A DNA stretch of 64,000 nt from Corallincola platygyrae (lineage in GTDB: Bacteria; Pseudomonadota; Gammaproteobacteria; Enterobacterales; Neiellaceae), in the NCBI RefSeq assembly GCF_039544265.1, contig NZ_BAABLI010000016.1, positions 1 through 64,000 of the forward strand. The letters run 5' to 3'. The notes beneath the pieces are model-generated. The model was not told the DNA's origin and ran no database searches. It saw nothing but the letters and a program-made list of their open reading frames with translations. Below, one piece after another: positions 34,801 to 42,740 of the stretch. Numbering within the stretch: position 1 is the first letter of the stretch; every line of letters begins with the position of its first letter. A program made the translations under genes and the position numbers.

Positions 34801-35478
34801 ATGGATAACATTGCACGGCTTAGTCGCGCTCTCGGATACCAGTTCGACGATGTGTCGCTACTGGAGCAGGCACTTACTCACAGAAGTGCTGGCAGTCGAC
34901 ACAATGAGCGCTTGGAGTTTTTAGGCGATTCGATCCTCAGCCTGGTGATCTCTGAGCAACTTTACGCCCAGTTCCCAAAAGCCAGTGAAGGTGATTTGAG
35001 CCGCCTCAGAGCGGCGTTGGTAAAAGGCACCACGCTGGCTGAACTCGCCCGTGATTTTCAGCTGGGGGATTTCCTGCGACTGGGTTCTGGTGAGTTAAAG
35101 AGTGGTGGATTTCGCCGCGCCTCCATCTTAGCTGATGCGGTCGAAGCGATTATTGGCGCCATCTATCTGGACAATGGCATCGATGTGGTTCGTCCATTAA
35201 TCCTTGCTTGGTATAAGAGCCGATTGGAAGCGATCAAACCCGGCGAGCACCAGAAAGACGCTAAAACTCAGTTACAAGAACTACTGCAGAGCCGCAAATT
35301 GGCGCTGCCGGAATATACTGTATTGGACATCAAGGGCGAAGCGCATAACCAGACGTTCACTGTTTCATGCAAAGTCAGCCCACTAAATGATGCCGTCACT
35401 GCAACCGGCCCTAGTCGTCGTAAAGCCGAGCAGGATGCAGCTGCTCAGGTTCTGGAGAAAATGTCTCATGACGGATAA
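34801..35478 (+). CDS. rnc: Ribonuclease III
   Basis: This dsRNA endonuclease processes rRNA precursors and many mRNAs. The protein is about 225 residues with the RNase III signature HNERLEFLGDSILS (about 35-48, metal-binding Glu and Asp) and a C-terminal dsRNA-binding domain (DAKTQLQELLQ to SRRKAEQDAAAQVLEKM). The start is ATG 34801; GTG 34795, overlapping the lepB stop, is possible. The 3' end overlaps era, giving the lepB-rnc-era cluster. Confidence 0.96.
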   Translation: MDNIARLSRALGYQFDDVSLLEQALTHRSAGSRHNERLEFLGDSILSLVISEQLYAQFPKASEGDLSRLRAALVKGTTLAELARDFQLGDFLRLGSGELKSGGFRRASILADAVEAIIGAIYLDNGIDVVRPLILAWYKSRLEAIKPGEHQKDAKTQLQELLQSRKLALPEYTVLDIKGEAHNQTFTVSCKVSPLNDAVTATGPSRRKAEQDAAAQVLEKMSHDG

Positions 35479-36370
35479 TACCCGTGCCGGCATTGTTGCC
35501 ATCGTAGGCCGCCCTAATGTGGGCAAATCGACCCTGCTCAATGCGTTGCTCGAGCAAAAAGTTTCTATCACTTCAAAAAAGCCCCAGACGACGCGACACC
35601 GCATTACCGGGATTCTGACCGAAGGCAGCGTACAGGCTGTCTTCGTTGACACGCCAGGGCTGCATATTGAAGAGAAGCGAGCGATCAATCGTTTGATGAA
35701 TCGTGCGGCTTCGAGTGCCTTGGGTGATGTTGAGATGATCATCTTTGTTGTTGATGGCACTCATTGGACTGAAGATGATGAAATGGTGGTCAACAAGATC
35801 CGCCAGACCCGAAAAGTCCCTGTAGTACTGGCGATCAATAAGGTTGACCAGATTAAAGAAAAAGAGATCCTGCTGCCCCATATTCAGATGCTGTCTGAAA
35901 AGCTCAATTTTGAACGAGTGATGCCTATCTCTGCGTCAAAAGGGGAGTTGGTCGATGAGTTGCGCGATTACGTGATGGGAGCCCTACCAGAGTGTGAACA
36001 CTTCTTCCCTGAAGATTACATCACCGATCGCTCGCAGCGCTTCTTGGCGGCAGAGATCATCCGTGAGAAGTTAATGCGCTTTACCGGGCAGGAGCTGCCT
36101 TATTCTGTCACCGTGGAGATCGAGCAGTTTAAGTTCCAACCCAATGGTGTTGCCCAGATCAATGGCTTGATTCTGGTAGAACGTGATAGCCAGAAACCCA
36201 TGGTGATTGGTAAAGGTGGTGAGCGTTTGAAGACCATCGGCCGTGAAGCCAGATTGGATATGCAGAAACTGTTTGACTGCCGTATTAACCTTGAACTATG
36301 GGTGAAGGTTAAGTCAGGTTGGGCAGATGATGAACGTGCCCTACGCAGTCTGGGCTACGGAGAAGACTAG
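35468..36370 (+). CDS. era: GTPase Era
   Basis: This is a 300-residue essential GTPase that binds the 3' end of 16S rRNA and checks 30S maturation. G1 (GRPNVGKST, residues 14-22), G3 (DTPGLH), G4 (NKVD) and the C-terminal KH domain (GKGGERLKTIGREAR) are visible. The frame is open upstream to 35387, but that stretch lies inside rnc; ATG 35468 gives the conventional start and an 11-base overlap with rnc. Confidence 0.97.
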   Translation: MTDNTRAGIVAIVGRPNVGKSTLLNALLEQKVSITSKKPQTTRHRITGILTEGSVQAVFVDTPGLHIEEKRAINRLMNRAASSALGDVEMIIFVVDGTHWTEDDEMVVNKIRQTRKVPVVLAINKVDQIKEKEILLPHIQMLSEKLNFERVMPISASKGELVDELRDYVMGALPECEHFFPEDYITDRSQRFLAAEIIREKLMRFTGQELPYSVTVEIEQFKFQPNGVAQINGLILVERDSQKPMVIGKGGERLKTIGREARLDMQKLFDCRINLELWVKVKSGWADDERALRSLGYGED

Positions 36371-36381
36371 AGGAGTAGGCG

Positions 36382-37077
36382 TTGCAACTCGGATTTGTGC
36401 TGCATCGTCGACCCTATCGGGAGACCAGCCTGCTGGTTGACCTATTCACTGAACACTCAGGTTATATCAGAGCGGTATGCCGCGGGGGACAAAGAAAGTC
36501 TCTGGCGGCACTTATGCAACCCTTTTACCCGCTGACGCTCTCTTTCAAAGGCCAGGGAGAGTTGGTCACTCTGCTGCAAACTGAGCCACGCGGTATGCCT
36601 CATACTCTGACAAGCGAGAGGCTGTATGCCGGCCTATACGTAAATGAATTGCTGGTTAGACTGCTACCTATTGGCGTTCCCTGCCCTGAGCTATTTTCTG
36701 TATATCAAAGTACGTTAATTAAATTAGCTGACAAAGCGTCTGCATCTCTTGAACCCATGCTGCGCCAGTTCGAGTTCATATTACTTACTGAGCTGGGGGT
36801 GGCATTTGATTTTCAACATGACGCCCATGGTGTGCCGATTGAATCGGGGGGGCGCTATGTTTGGTACTCAGAGCAGGGGTTTTGTCGTAATGACTCGGAT
36901 GCAAACGGCATTTCTGGTGACAGTTTGCTGGAAATTGGCTTTGGTCAGCTAAATAATATAGCCAATCAACGAGTTGCAAAACAGCTATGCAGGCAGGCAT
37001 TGTCAGGGTTTTTGGGTAAAAAACCGCTGAAAAGTCGTGAACTATTCGCACAATTTTTAAGAGGAAAACGACGTTGA
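36382..37077 (+). CDS. recO: DNA repair protein RecO
   Basis: This is a 231-residue mediator that loads RecA on gapped DNA with RecR. The N-terminal OB-fold (FVLHRRPYRETSLLVDLFTE, then GGQRKSL) and helical C-terminal domain resemble E. coli RecO. The start is TTG at 36382, preceded by AGGAG at 36371-36375; no in-frame ATG lies near. It continues the era-recO-pdxJ-acpS order and overlaps pdxJ. Confidence 0.93.
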   Translation: MQLGFVLHRRPYRETSLLVDLFTEHSGYIRAVCRGGQRKSLAALMQPFYPLTLSFKGQGELVTLLQTEPRGMPHTLTSERLYAGLYVNELLVRLLPIGVPCPELFSVYQSTLIKLADKASASLEPMLRQFEFILLTELGVAFDFQHDAHGVPIESGGRYVWYSEQGFCRNDSDANGISGDSLLEIGFGQLNNIANQRVAKQLCRQALSGFLGKKPLKSRELFAQFLRGKRR

Positions 37078-37811
37078 AAGAGATCTTACTGGGCGTCAAC
37101 ATCGACCACATTGCTACCCTTCGCCAAGCCAGGGGTACCAACTACCCTGATCCTGTGCATGCCGCTGCTGTGGCAGAAAATGCAGGAGCAGACGGTATTA
37201 CAATCCATCTACGGGAAGATCGTCGCCATATTCAGGATCGTGACGTCGCTGTACTCAAAGAAACATTGAAGACACGCATGAATTTGGAAATGGCAGCGAC
37301 CGATGAGATGGTCCAGATCGCCATTGATACTAAGCCAACCTTTGTCTGTTTAGTTCCAGAAAAGCGTGAAGAGCTGACGACCGAAGGCGGCTTGGATGTT
37401 GCGGGTCAGCAGGCGCGAATGAACGATGTGGTGGCTAAGCTCGCCGCAGCGAATATCAAGGTATCGCTATTCATTGATGCAGATAAGGCCCAGATCGATG
37501 CCGCTAAGGCATCTGGTGCGCCTTACATTGAACTGCATACTGGCCACTATGCCGATGCAACGGACGAAGCAGAACAAAAAGCAGAATTAGCGCGTATCGC
37601 TGAAGCAGCTGCATATGCTGATAGCATTGGCTTGAACGTTAATGCTGGCCACGGCCTTCACTACCACAACGTCAAACCTATCGCCGCAATTCCTGAGCTG
37701 GAAGAGCTGAACATTGGTCACTCCATTATTGCGCGCGCTGCTTTTGATGGCTTGGCGACTGCTGTTGCCGATATGCGCCGTTTGATGAAAGAGGCCCGCC
37801 TGGGTATCTGA
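37074..37811 (+). CDS. pdxJ: Pyridoxine 5'-phosphate synthase
   Basis: This enzyme condenses 3-amino-2-oxopropyl phosphate with deoxyxylulose 5-phosphate to form pyridoxine phosphate. The 245-residue TIM barrel has NIDHIATLRQARGT at the N-terminus, HLREDRRHI, VPEKREELTTEGG and NAGHGLHYHNV motifs, essentially invariant in the family. The start is TTG at 37074 overlapping the recO stop (TTGA), with GAGG upstream; a weak start coupled to recO translation. Confidence 0.96.
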   Translation: MKEILLGVNIDHIATLRQARGTNYPDPVHAAAVAENAGADGITIHLREDRRHIQDRDVAVLKETLKTRMNLEMAATDEMVQIAIDTKPTFVCLVPEKREELTTEGGLDVAGQQARMNDVVAKLAAANIKVSLFIDADKAQIDAAKASGAPYIELHTGHYADATDEAEQKAELARIAEAAAYADSIGLNVNAGHGLHYHNVKPIAAIPELEELNIGHSIIARAAFDGLATAVADMRRLMKEARLGI

Positions 37812-37813
37812 TT

Positions 37814-38194
37814 ATGGCCATCCTGGGTTTAGGCACTGATATTGTTGAAGTGGATAGGATCGCTAAGGCGATTGAGCGCACTGGTGAACGGTTTGCTCAG
37901 CGGATTTTGACGGAGCGAGAGTATCAGTACTTTACTCAATCTGGTCAGCCGGTGCGCTATCTGGCGAAGCGCTTTGCCGCCAAAGAGGCAGCAGCCAAAG
38001 CGTTAGGAACCGGGATTGCTGCTGGCATCAGCTTTCAGCATTTCGAAGTGAGCAATGACGATGCTGGTAAACCGGTATTAGTGCTTACTGATAAGGCTGG
38101 CGAGCGCGCTGCAGCAATGGGTGCAAGTCATCTGCACCTGTCGATAAGTGATGAGCGCCACTTCGCCGTGGCTACCGTGATACTTGAGTCTTAG
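37814..38194 (+). CDS. acpS: Holo-[acyl-carrier-protein] synthase
   Basis: This is a 126-residue phosphopantetheinyl transferase that activates apo-ACP using coenzyme A. The motif GLGTDIVEVDRI near the N-terminus (metal-binding Asp) and RFAAKEAAAKALGTGI (catalytic Glu/Lys) are both intact. It lies two bases after pdxJ, as in E. coli. A 29-bp gap separates it from convergent barA. Confidence 0.95.
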   Translation: MAILGLGTDIVEVDRIAKAIERTGERFAQRILTEREYQYFTQSGQPVRYLAKRFAAKEAAAKALGTGIAAGISFQHFEVSNDDAGKPVLVLTDKAGERAAAMGASHLHLSISDERHFAVATVILES

Positions 38195-38223
38195 TTGAAA
38201 ACTGCAAAGGCAGCGATGGTCGG

Positions 38224-40962
38224 TCAGGCCATTACTGCTTTAGCTGCTTGTTGCAACAAAGCTATCTCATCCAGCATCTCGAGGTATTCAGGCTCAATAT
38301 CTGGAAGCTCAATGCCCTGTTTAAGCAGAGTTTCCAGTTCATTGGCAAGTTTATTGAGCGCCGGTACGCCGGTGTAACAACAAGCGCCATTGAGCTTGTG
38401 TACGTGGTGCAAAAGCTCAGCACGATCTTGTTCCTGATAGGCTTTATTCAGAGAGTCGCTTACATCCGGCAGGCTGTCGAGCAACATCTGCAACATCTCT
38501 TGAGCCAGAGATTCCCTGCCACCAGCTCGCTTCAGAGCCAGATCCCAGTCTATTCCATCAATAGAAGCAAGATCGGCACTGCTATCAGCACTTAGCTTTG
38601 GTACCCAGCGCAGAATCAATCTTTGCAGTGCTTCCTCATCAATAGGCTTGGTCAGATAATCATCCATGCCCTGAGATAATAAGCGTTCTTGTTCACCTTG
38701 CATTGCATGTGCGGTAACTGCAACCACTGGCGTGGAACGATTAAGCTCGGTTTTGCGGATCTCTTTGGTCGCAGTGACCCCGTCCATGCGTGGCATCTGA
38801 ATATCCATCAGAATCAGGTCATAACTCTGTTTGAGCGCTTTTTCGACTGCAAACTCTCCATCTTCACAGGTCTCAACTTCGTTCACCAGATCTGAAAGCA
38901 GGGCCGCAATTAATTTCAGGTTGGCTGGATTGTCATCCACAGCCAGAATCCGTGCATCATGTTTGGCGGCTTTAGCCGGTTGTGGCTTGTGGGCCACTGT
39001 TTGCAGCGGCTTGAAATGTCCTATGGTGCGACAGACTCTGGAAGGGTTAACTGGTTTGGCTATGCTGTTGTCTGCTCCCATTTCGCGCAACATCTCGTGC
39101 ACGTTGGGATCGCTATGGTTGGTCAGCACGATGACCTGGTCGCTGCACACCTTCGCTTGACGGATCAGTTGTCCCATTTGCGACATATCTTTTTCGCACG
39201 ACGCACAGCTGATTAAAGTGGCGAGGAAATGCTGACCGGAGTTAAGTTGGTGTTGCCATTCGAATGGCTCGCTGACGCTCACCACGTTCATGTGCCAGTT
39301 TATTAATGGGTCAGCTAATGCGCGTCGGCTAGAGTCCTGTGGTTCATAAATCAGAACTGCGCGGTCATGCACTTCATCAAGTGGTAGTGGCTCACCCAAT
39401 GGCAGCGGACTGCGTGTGCAACATAGCGTAAACCAGAAGGTTGTAGATTTCCCTGGGGTGGACTCAAAGCCCATTTCACCACCCATCTGGTGAACCAGGC
39501 GTTGCGAGATCACCAAACCAAGGCCTGTGCCACCAAAGCGACGCGTAATACTGGAGTCACCCTGACCAAAGGCTTGGAACAGGGACTTCTGTTGTTCTTC
39601 ACTGACCCCGATCCCCGTGTCTTTAACAATGATCTTCAGGGTAACTTTATCTTCATGCTCCTTCAGCAGCTTGCTGCTGATCTCAACCGAACCCTGTTCA
39701 GTAAACTTAACTGCGTTGCCGACCAGGTTAGTCAGAACCTGTTTAATTCGGAAAGCGTCACCGATCAGGTTGTCCGGTACTTTATCCGCAACCCGGACGA
39801 CCATTTCCAACCCTTTTTCATGACTATTTGGCGCCAGCAAGGTGGCTACTTCGTAAATGGTGTCACGGAGCATAAATGGCATCTGCTCCAACTGGAGCTT
39901 ACCGGCTTCAAGTTTAGAGAAGTCGAGGATGTCATTAATGATGGTCAGCAGATTGTTGGCCGATTTCTCGGTGGTGACCAAATAGTCTTTCTGCTGCGGT
40001 GTCATCGGTGTTTTAAGCAGCTGGCGAGTAAAACCAATCACACCATTGAGTGGTGTTCTCAGTTCGTGGGACATGTTGGCCAGGAATTCAGACTTAACCC
40101 GGTTAGCTTCCTGTGCCCGTTTTTTCGCCATATCCAGTTCAATATTCTGGATCTCGATCTGTTCCAGCGTTTCTCGCAGATCGGAGGTGGCCTGATCGAT
40201 GTTTTGTTGCATCTCCAGGTGAGATTCGTCGAGTGACTTCGCCATGGCGTTGATGCCCTGGCGCAGCTCATCCAGTTCTCCAATAAGTGGACCCGCTACA
40301 CGTGTGTCCAATCGGCCTCGGCGGATCATGTCTACCGCGTCAACCATTTCAGAGATGGGTTCGGTTACCTGTTTCACCAGCCGGAAGGTGAATAGCAGGT
40401 TGAGTATCACACCTACCAACACGATGATACCGGCGGCCAATGCTGACCTATGTTGTTCCAGCACAGCACCGTCAGAGTTTAACTGTGCAACCACATAGCC
40501 GATGATGGGGGTGGGTTCATCGGGCTTGAGGCCATACAGGTTGGATTCCTGGTGGATCGGTGTTCGAAGGATCAGGTCGCCGTTGCTGGTGTACTCCAGC
40601 ATGGTATTTGGGGGCACTGTAGAGCCCGGCGGCAAGCGCAACGTATTGAAGTTACGTATGTAGTTACTGGTAACAAATACTTTGTGGCGGGTATCGAAAA
40701 TGGCAATGGCCCGCACCGTTTCTGAATGTCGACGGTGTGACACGCCAACCAGGCGTTTGAGCATCTCTCGACTGTTATGCAGCATGCCGTACTCACTGGC
40801 GATCGCCAGTGGTTCAACAATATTGCTGCCACGCTCGATCAGTTCCTCGTCCAATTCCTGGAATCGATGGAACGTAAAGTAGCTGCCCAATAGCACCCCG
40901 ATCAACACGGTCGGCGCCAACGTCAGAATGAGCACCCATGAGCGTAAGCCCAGTGTTGCCAT
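38224..40962 (-). CDS. barA: Hybrid sensor histidine kinase BarA
   Basis: BarA phosphorylates UvrY/GacA in response to short-chain fatty acids and drives CsrB/C expression. The 912-residue protein has two membrane helices (about 8-30 and 173-195) around a periplasmic sensor, HAMP, a histidine-kinase core with phospho-accepting His299 (MSHELRTPLNG), an ATPase domain, a degenerate receiver-like region (about 530-650), an intact receiver (Asp720 in LMDIQMPRMDG) and a C-terminal HPt domain (His855 in HKLNGAC). This architecture is that of the GacS/BarA family. It is divergent from rlmD as in E. coli. Confidence 0.95.
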   Translation of the reverse strand: MATLGLRSWVLILTLAPTVLIGVLLGSYFTFHRFQELDEELIERGSNIVEPLAIASEYGMLHNSREMLKRLVGVSHRRHSETVRAIAIFDTRHKVFVTSNYIRNFNTLRLPPGSTVPPNTMLEYTSNGDLILRTPIHQESNLYGLKPDEPTPIIGYVVAQLNSDGAVLEQHRSALAAGIIVLVGVILNLLFTFRLVKQVTEPISEMVDAVDMIRRGRLDTRVAGPLIGELDELRQGINAMAKSLDESHLEMQQNIDQATSDLRETLEQIEIQNIELDMAKKRAQEANRVKSEFLANMSHELRTPLNGVIGFTRQLLKTPMTPQQKDYLVTTEKSANNLLTIINDILDFSKLEAGKLQLEQMPFMLRDTIYEVATLLAPNSHEKGLEMVVRVADKVPDNLIGDAFRIKQVLTNLVGNAVKFTEQGSVEISSKLLKEHEDKVTLKIIVKDTGIGVSEEQQKSLFQAFGQGDSSITRRFGGTGLGLVISQRLVHQMGGEMGFESTPGKSTTFWFTLCCTRSPLPLGEPLPLDEVHDRAVLIYEPQDSSRRALADPLINWHMNVVSVSEPFEWQHQLNSGQHFLATLISCASCEKDMSQMGQLIRQAKVCSDQVIVLTNHSDPNVHEMLREMGADNSIAKPVNPSRVCRTIGHFKPLQTVAHKPQPAKAAKHDARILAVDDNPANLKLIAALLSDLVNEVETCEDGEFAVEKALKQSYDLILMDIQMPRMDGVTATKEIRKTELNRSTPVVAVTAHAMQGEQERLLSQGMDDYLTKPIDEEALQRLILRWVPKLSADSSADLASIDGIDWDLALKRAGGRESLAQEMLQMLLDSLPDVSDSLNKAYQEQDRAELLHHVHKLNGACCYTGVPALNKLANELETLLKQGIELPDIEPEYLEMLDEIALLQQAAKAVMA

Positions 40963-41065
40963 GGTGTTTCCTTCACCCCTGCCATTACAATGCGGGTAAT
41001 AATGTCATATTACTGAGATAATGAGTACCGCCCAAACTTTACAGGCGTGACGAGGAAGACGTTTC

Positions 41066-42430
41066 ATGGTGCAGATTTATCGCCCAAACAAAGTGCGAGC
41101 GAGATCAAACAAGGCAAAACAGCTGACGTTGCAGATTGACGACCTGAACCACAAAGGTGAGGGTGTTGGCCGTGCTGATGGCAAAGTTGTCTTTGTTTCG
41201 GGGGCATTGCCGGGCGAGCGAGTGAAGGTAAAACCGGTTGAGCAGCAGAAACGGTTCTTGCGAGCAGAGCTATTGAGTGTAAATGAGTCCAGCGCCGAGC
41301 GAACGCAGCCATTTTGTCAACACTATGGCCAGTGTGGCGGGTGCGCACTTCAACACATGACAATCGTTGCCCAGAGAGAGCAGAAACAGAAGCGACTGGC
41401 GCGCTTGCTGCAGGAGCAGAGCTTACAACCCACTGAATGGCAGTCTGTTGTTGCCGGAGAAGCGCAACAGTATCGTCGCAGGGCCCGAATTAGCATTTGG
41501 TGGGGCAGAGGCAAGCGAGATTTCAAAATTGGATTTCGCCAGAAGCAGAGCAAGGCACTGGTCGAGATAGATTCCTGCCCCTTGTTAGTTGAGTCGCTAG
41601 AAACCAGCTTTAACTTACTGCGTTCTCTGCTAGTTAAACTGAAACGTCCGAAAGTCTTTTCTCACCTTGAAGTATGCGAGGCCAATGAAGGGGCCATTTG
41701 GATCCTGCGCAACATTGACGGCGTGAGAGATGATGATCTTGCTCTCATTCGTGAGTTTGCCGAAACAAATGCCTTACATCTGCTTTTTGAAGACAACGAA
41801 GGGCTGGTCACGCCTGTCACTGCCAATGTGCCGTCAGTGTTTCATTACTCGCTCGATGTTGGTAACAAGTCCCTGGCGATTGGTTTTGCGCCACAGCATT
41901 TTATTCAGGTTAACGCAGACATCAATCAGCAGATGGTTGAGCAAGCTTTGTTATGGTTAGCGCCGCAGCAGAATGAAACCATTGCTGACTTTTTCTGTGG
42001 CGTCGGTAATTTCAGTTTGGCTGTCGCTGAAATAGGAGCAAAAGTAGTGGGTGTTGAGGGGGTCGCAGAGATGACTGAGCGTGCCATCACAAATGCCAAG
42101 GCGCTTGAACTTGCAGACTCGTGCCAGTTTGTCACTTTTGATCTGACAAAAAATCTATCAGACTTCGCTGAGCAGTATGGTCCTATTGACGCTGTGCTAA
42201 TGGACCCTGCAAGAGCAGGAGCAATGGACGTGGCTCGACAAATGGATACGCTTTCACCGTCCCGTATTGTTTATGTTTCTTGCGATCCCGCGACCTTAGT
42301 GCGCGACGCCGCCATTCTCCATGAACAGGGCTACCAGATCGAAAAAGCGAGTGTGTTAGATATGTTTCCTCACACATCTCACCTTGAATCTATGCTGCTG
42401 TTTCGCAAAGATGGAAAAAGAAGGGCGTAA
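41066..42430 (+). CDS. rlmD: 23S rRNA (uracil-1939-C5)-methyltransferase
   Basis: This is a 454-residue SAM-dependent methyltransferase with an N-terminal TRAM RNA-binding domain (about 15-75), an iron-sulfur cluster motif (C84, C90, C93 in CQHYGQCGGC, fourth Cys near 172 in DSCPL) and the catalytic nucleophile Cys406 in SCDPATLVRD. This combination distinguishes RlmD from RlmC/TrmA. It is encoded upstream of relA as in E. coli, though a 279-bp repeat element has intruded between the two. Confidence 0.95.
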   Translation: MVQIYRPNKVRARSNKAKQLTLQIDDLNHKGEGVGRADGKVVFVSGALPGERVKVKPVEQQKRFLRAELLSVNESSAERTQPFCQHYGQCGGCALQHMTIVAQREQKQKRLARLLQEQSLQPTEWQSVVAGEAQQYRRRARISIWWGRGKRDFKIGFRQKQSKALVEIDSCPLLVESLETSFNLLRSLLVKLKRPKVFSHLEVCEANEGAIWILRNIDGVRDDDLALIREFAETNALHLLFEDNEGLVTPVTANVPSVFHYSLDVGNKSLAIGFAPQHFIQVNADINQQMVEQALLWLAPQQNETIADFFCGVGNFSLAVAEIGAKVVGVEGVAEMTERAITNAKALELADSCQFVTFDLTKNLSDFAEQYGPIDAVLMDPARAGAMDVARQMDTLSPSRIVYVSCDPATLVRDAAILHEQGYQIEKASVLDMFPHTSHLESMLLFRKDGKRRA

Positions 42431-42434
42431 TACT

Positions 42435-42713
42435 AGGGTCTGTTGACCTTTGCTGTTTGTTTTTGCAGCAATATGTTGGCGATTTAGACGAGGCAGAGGC
42501 TATGAAGTTGAGTGGCCCTCAATAAATAGCCGATAACGAAGTATAAATCGCCAACACATGCTGCCCCTTCTTCTGAAGGAAATGGGGTTCGTTGAAACAC
42601 GTTCTGAGCTGCGTCCTTCACTACTTTCTTAGATCGCTAAGATACGTAGCTTACTTCTTGCTCAAAACGTGTTTCATTCGAACAATACCCATACACTAAA
42701 GGTCAACAGACCC
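42435..42713 (-). mobile_element. MITE-like element, copy B, in the relA leader
   Basis: This 279-bp element lies in the opposite orientation to copies A and C. Its ends are GGGTCTGTTGACCTTT and AAAGGTCAACAGACCC, a perfect 16-bp terminal inverted repeat, with TA on both sides (42433-42434 and 42714-42715). Internal hairpin arms match the other copies. It fills nearly the whole rlmD-relA gap and ends 27 bp before the relA start codon, so it must be part of the relA leader unless a promoter lies inside it. Confidence 0.82.
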
Positions 42714-42740
42714 TAGCCCTGCGATAAGGAATTTAGGTTC

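Noticed and set aside
39490..40236. 248-residue plus-strand frame
   Set aside because: It lies wholly opposite the barA kinase core, has no ribosome-binding site and shows antisense composition; barA is unambiguous on the other strand.
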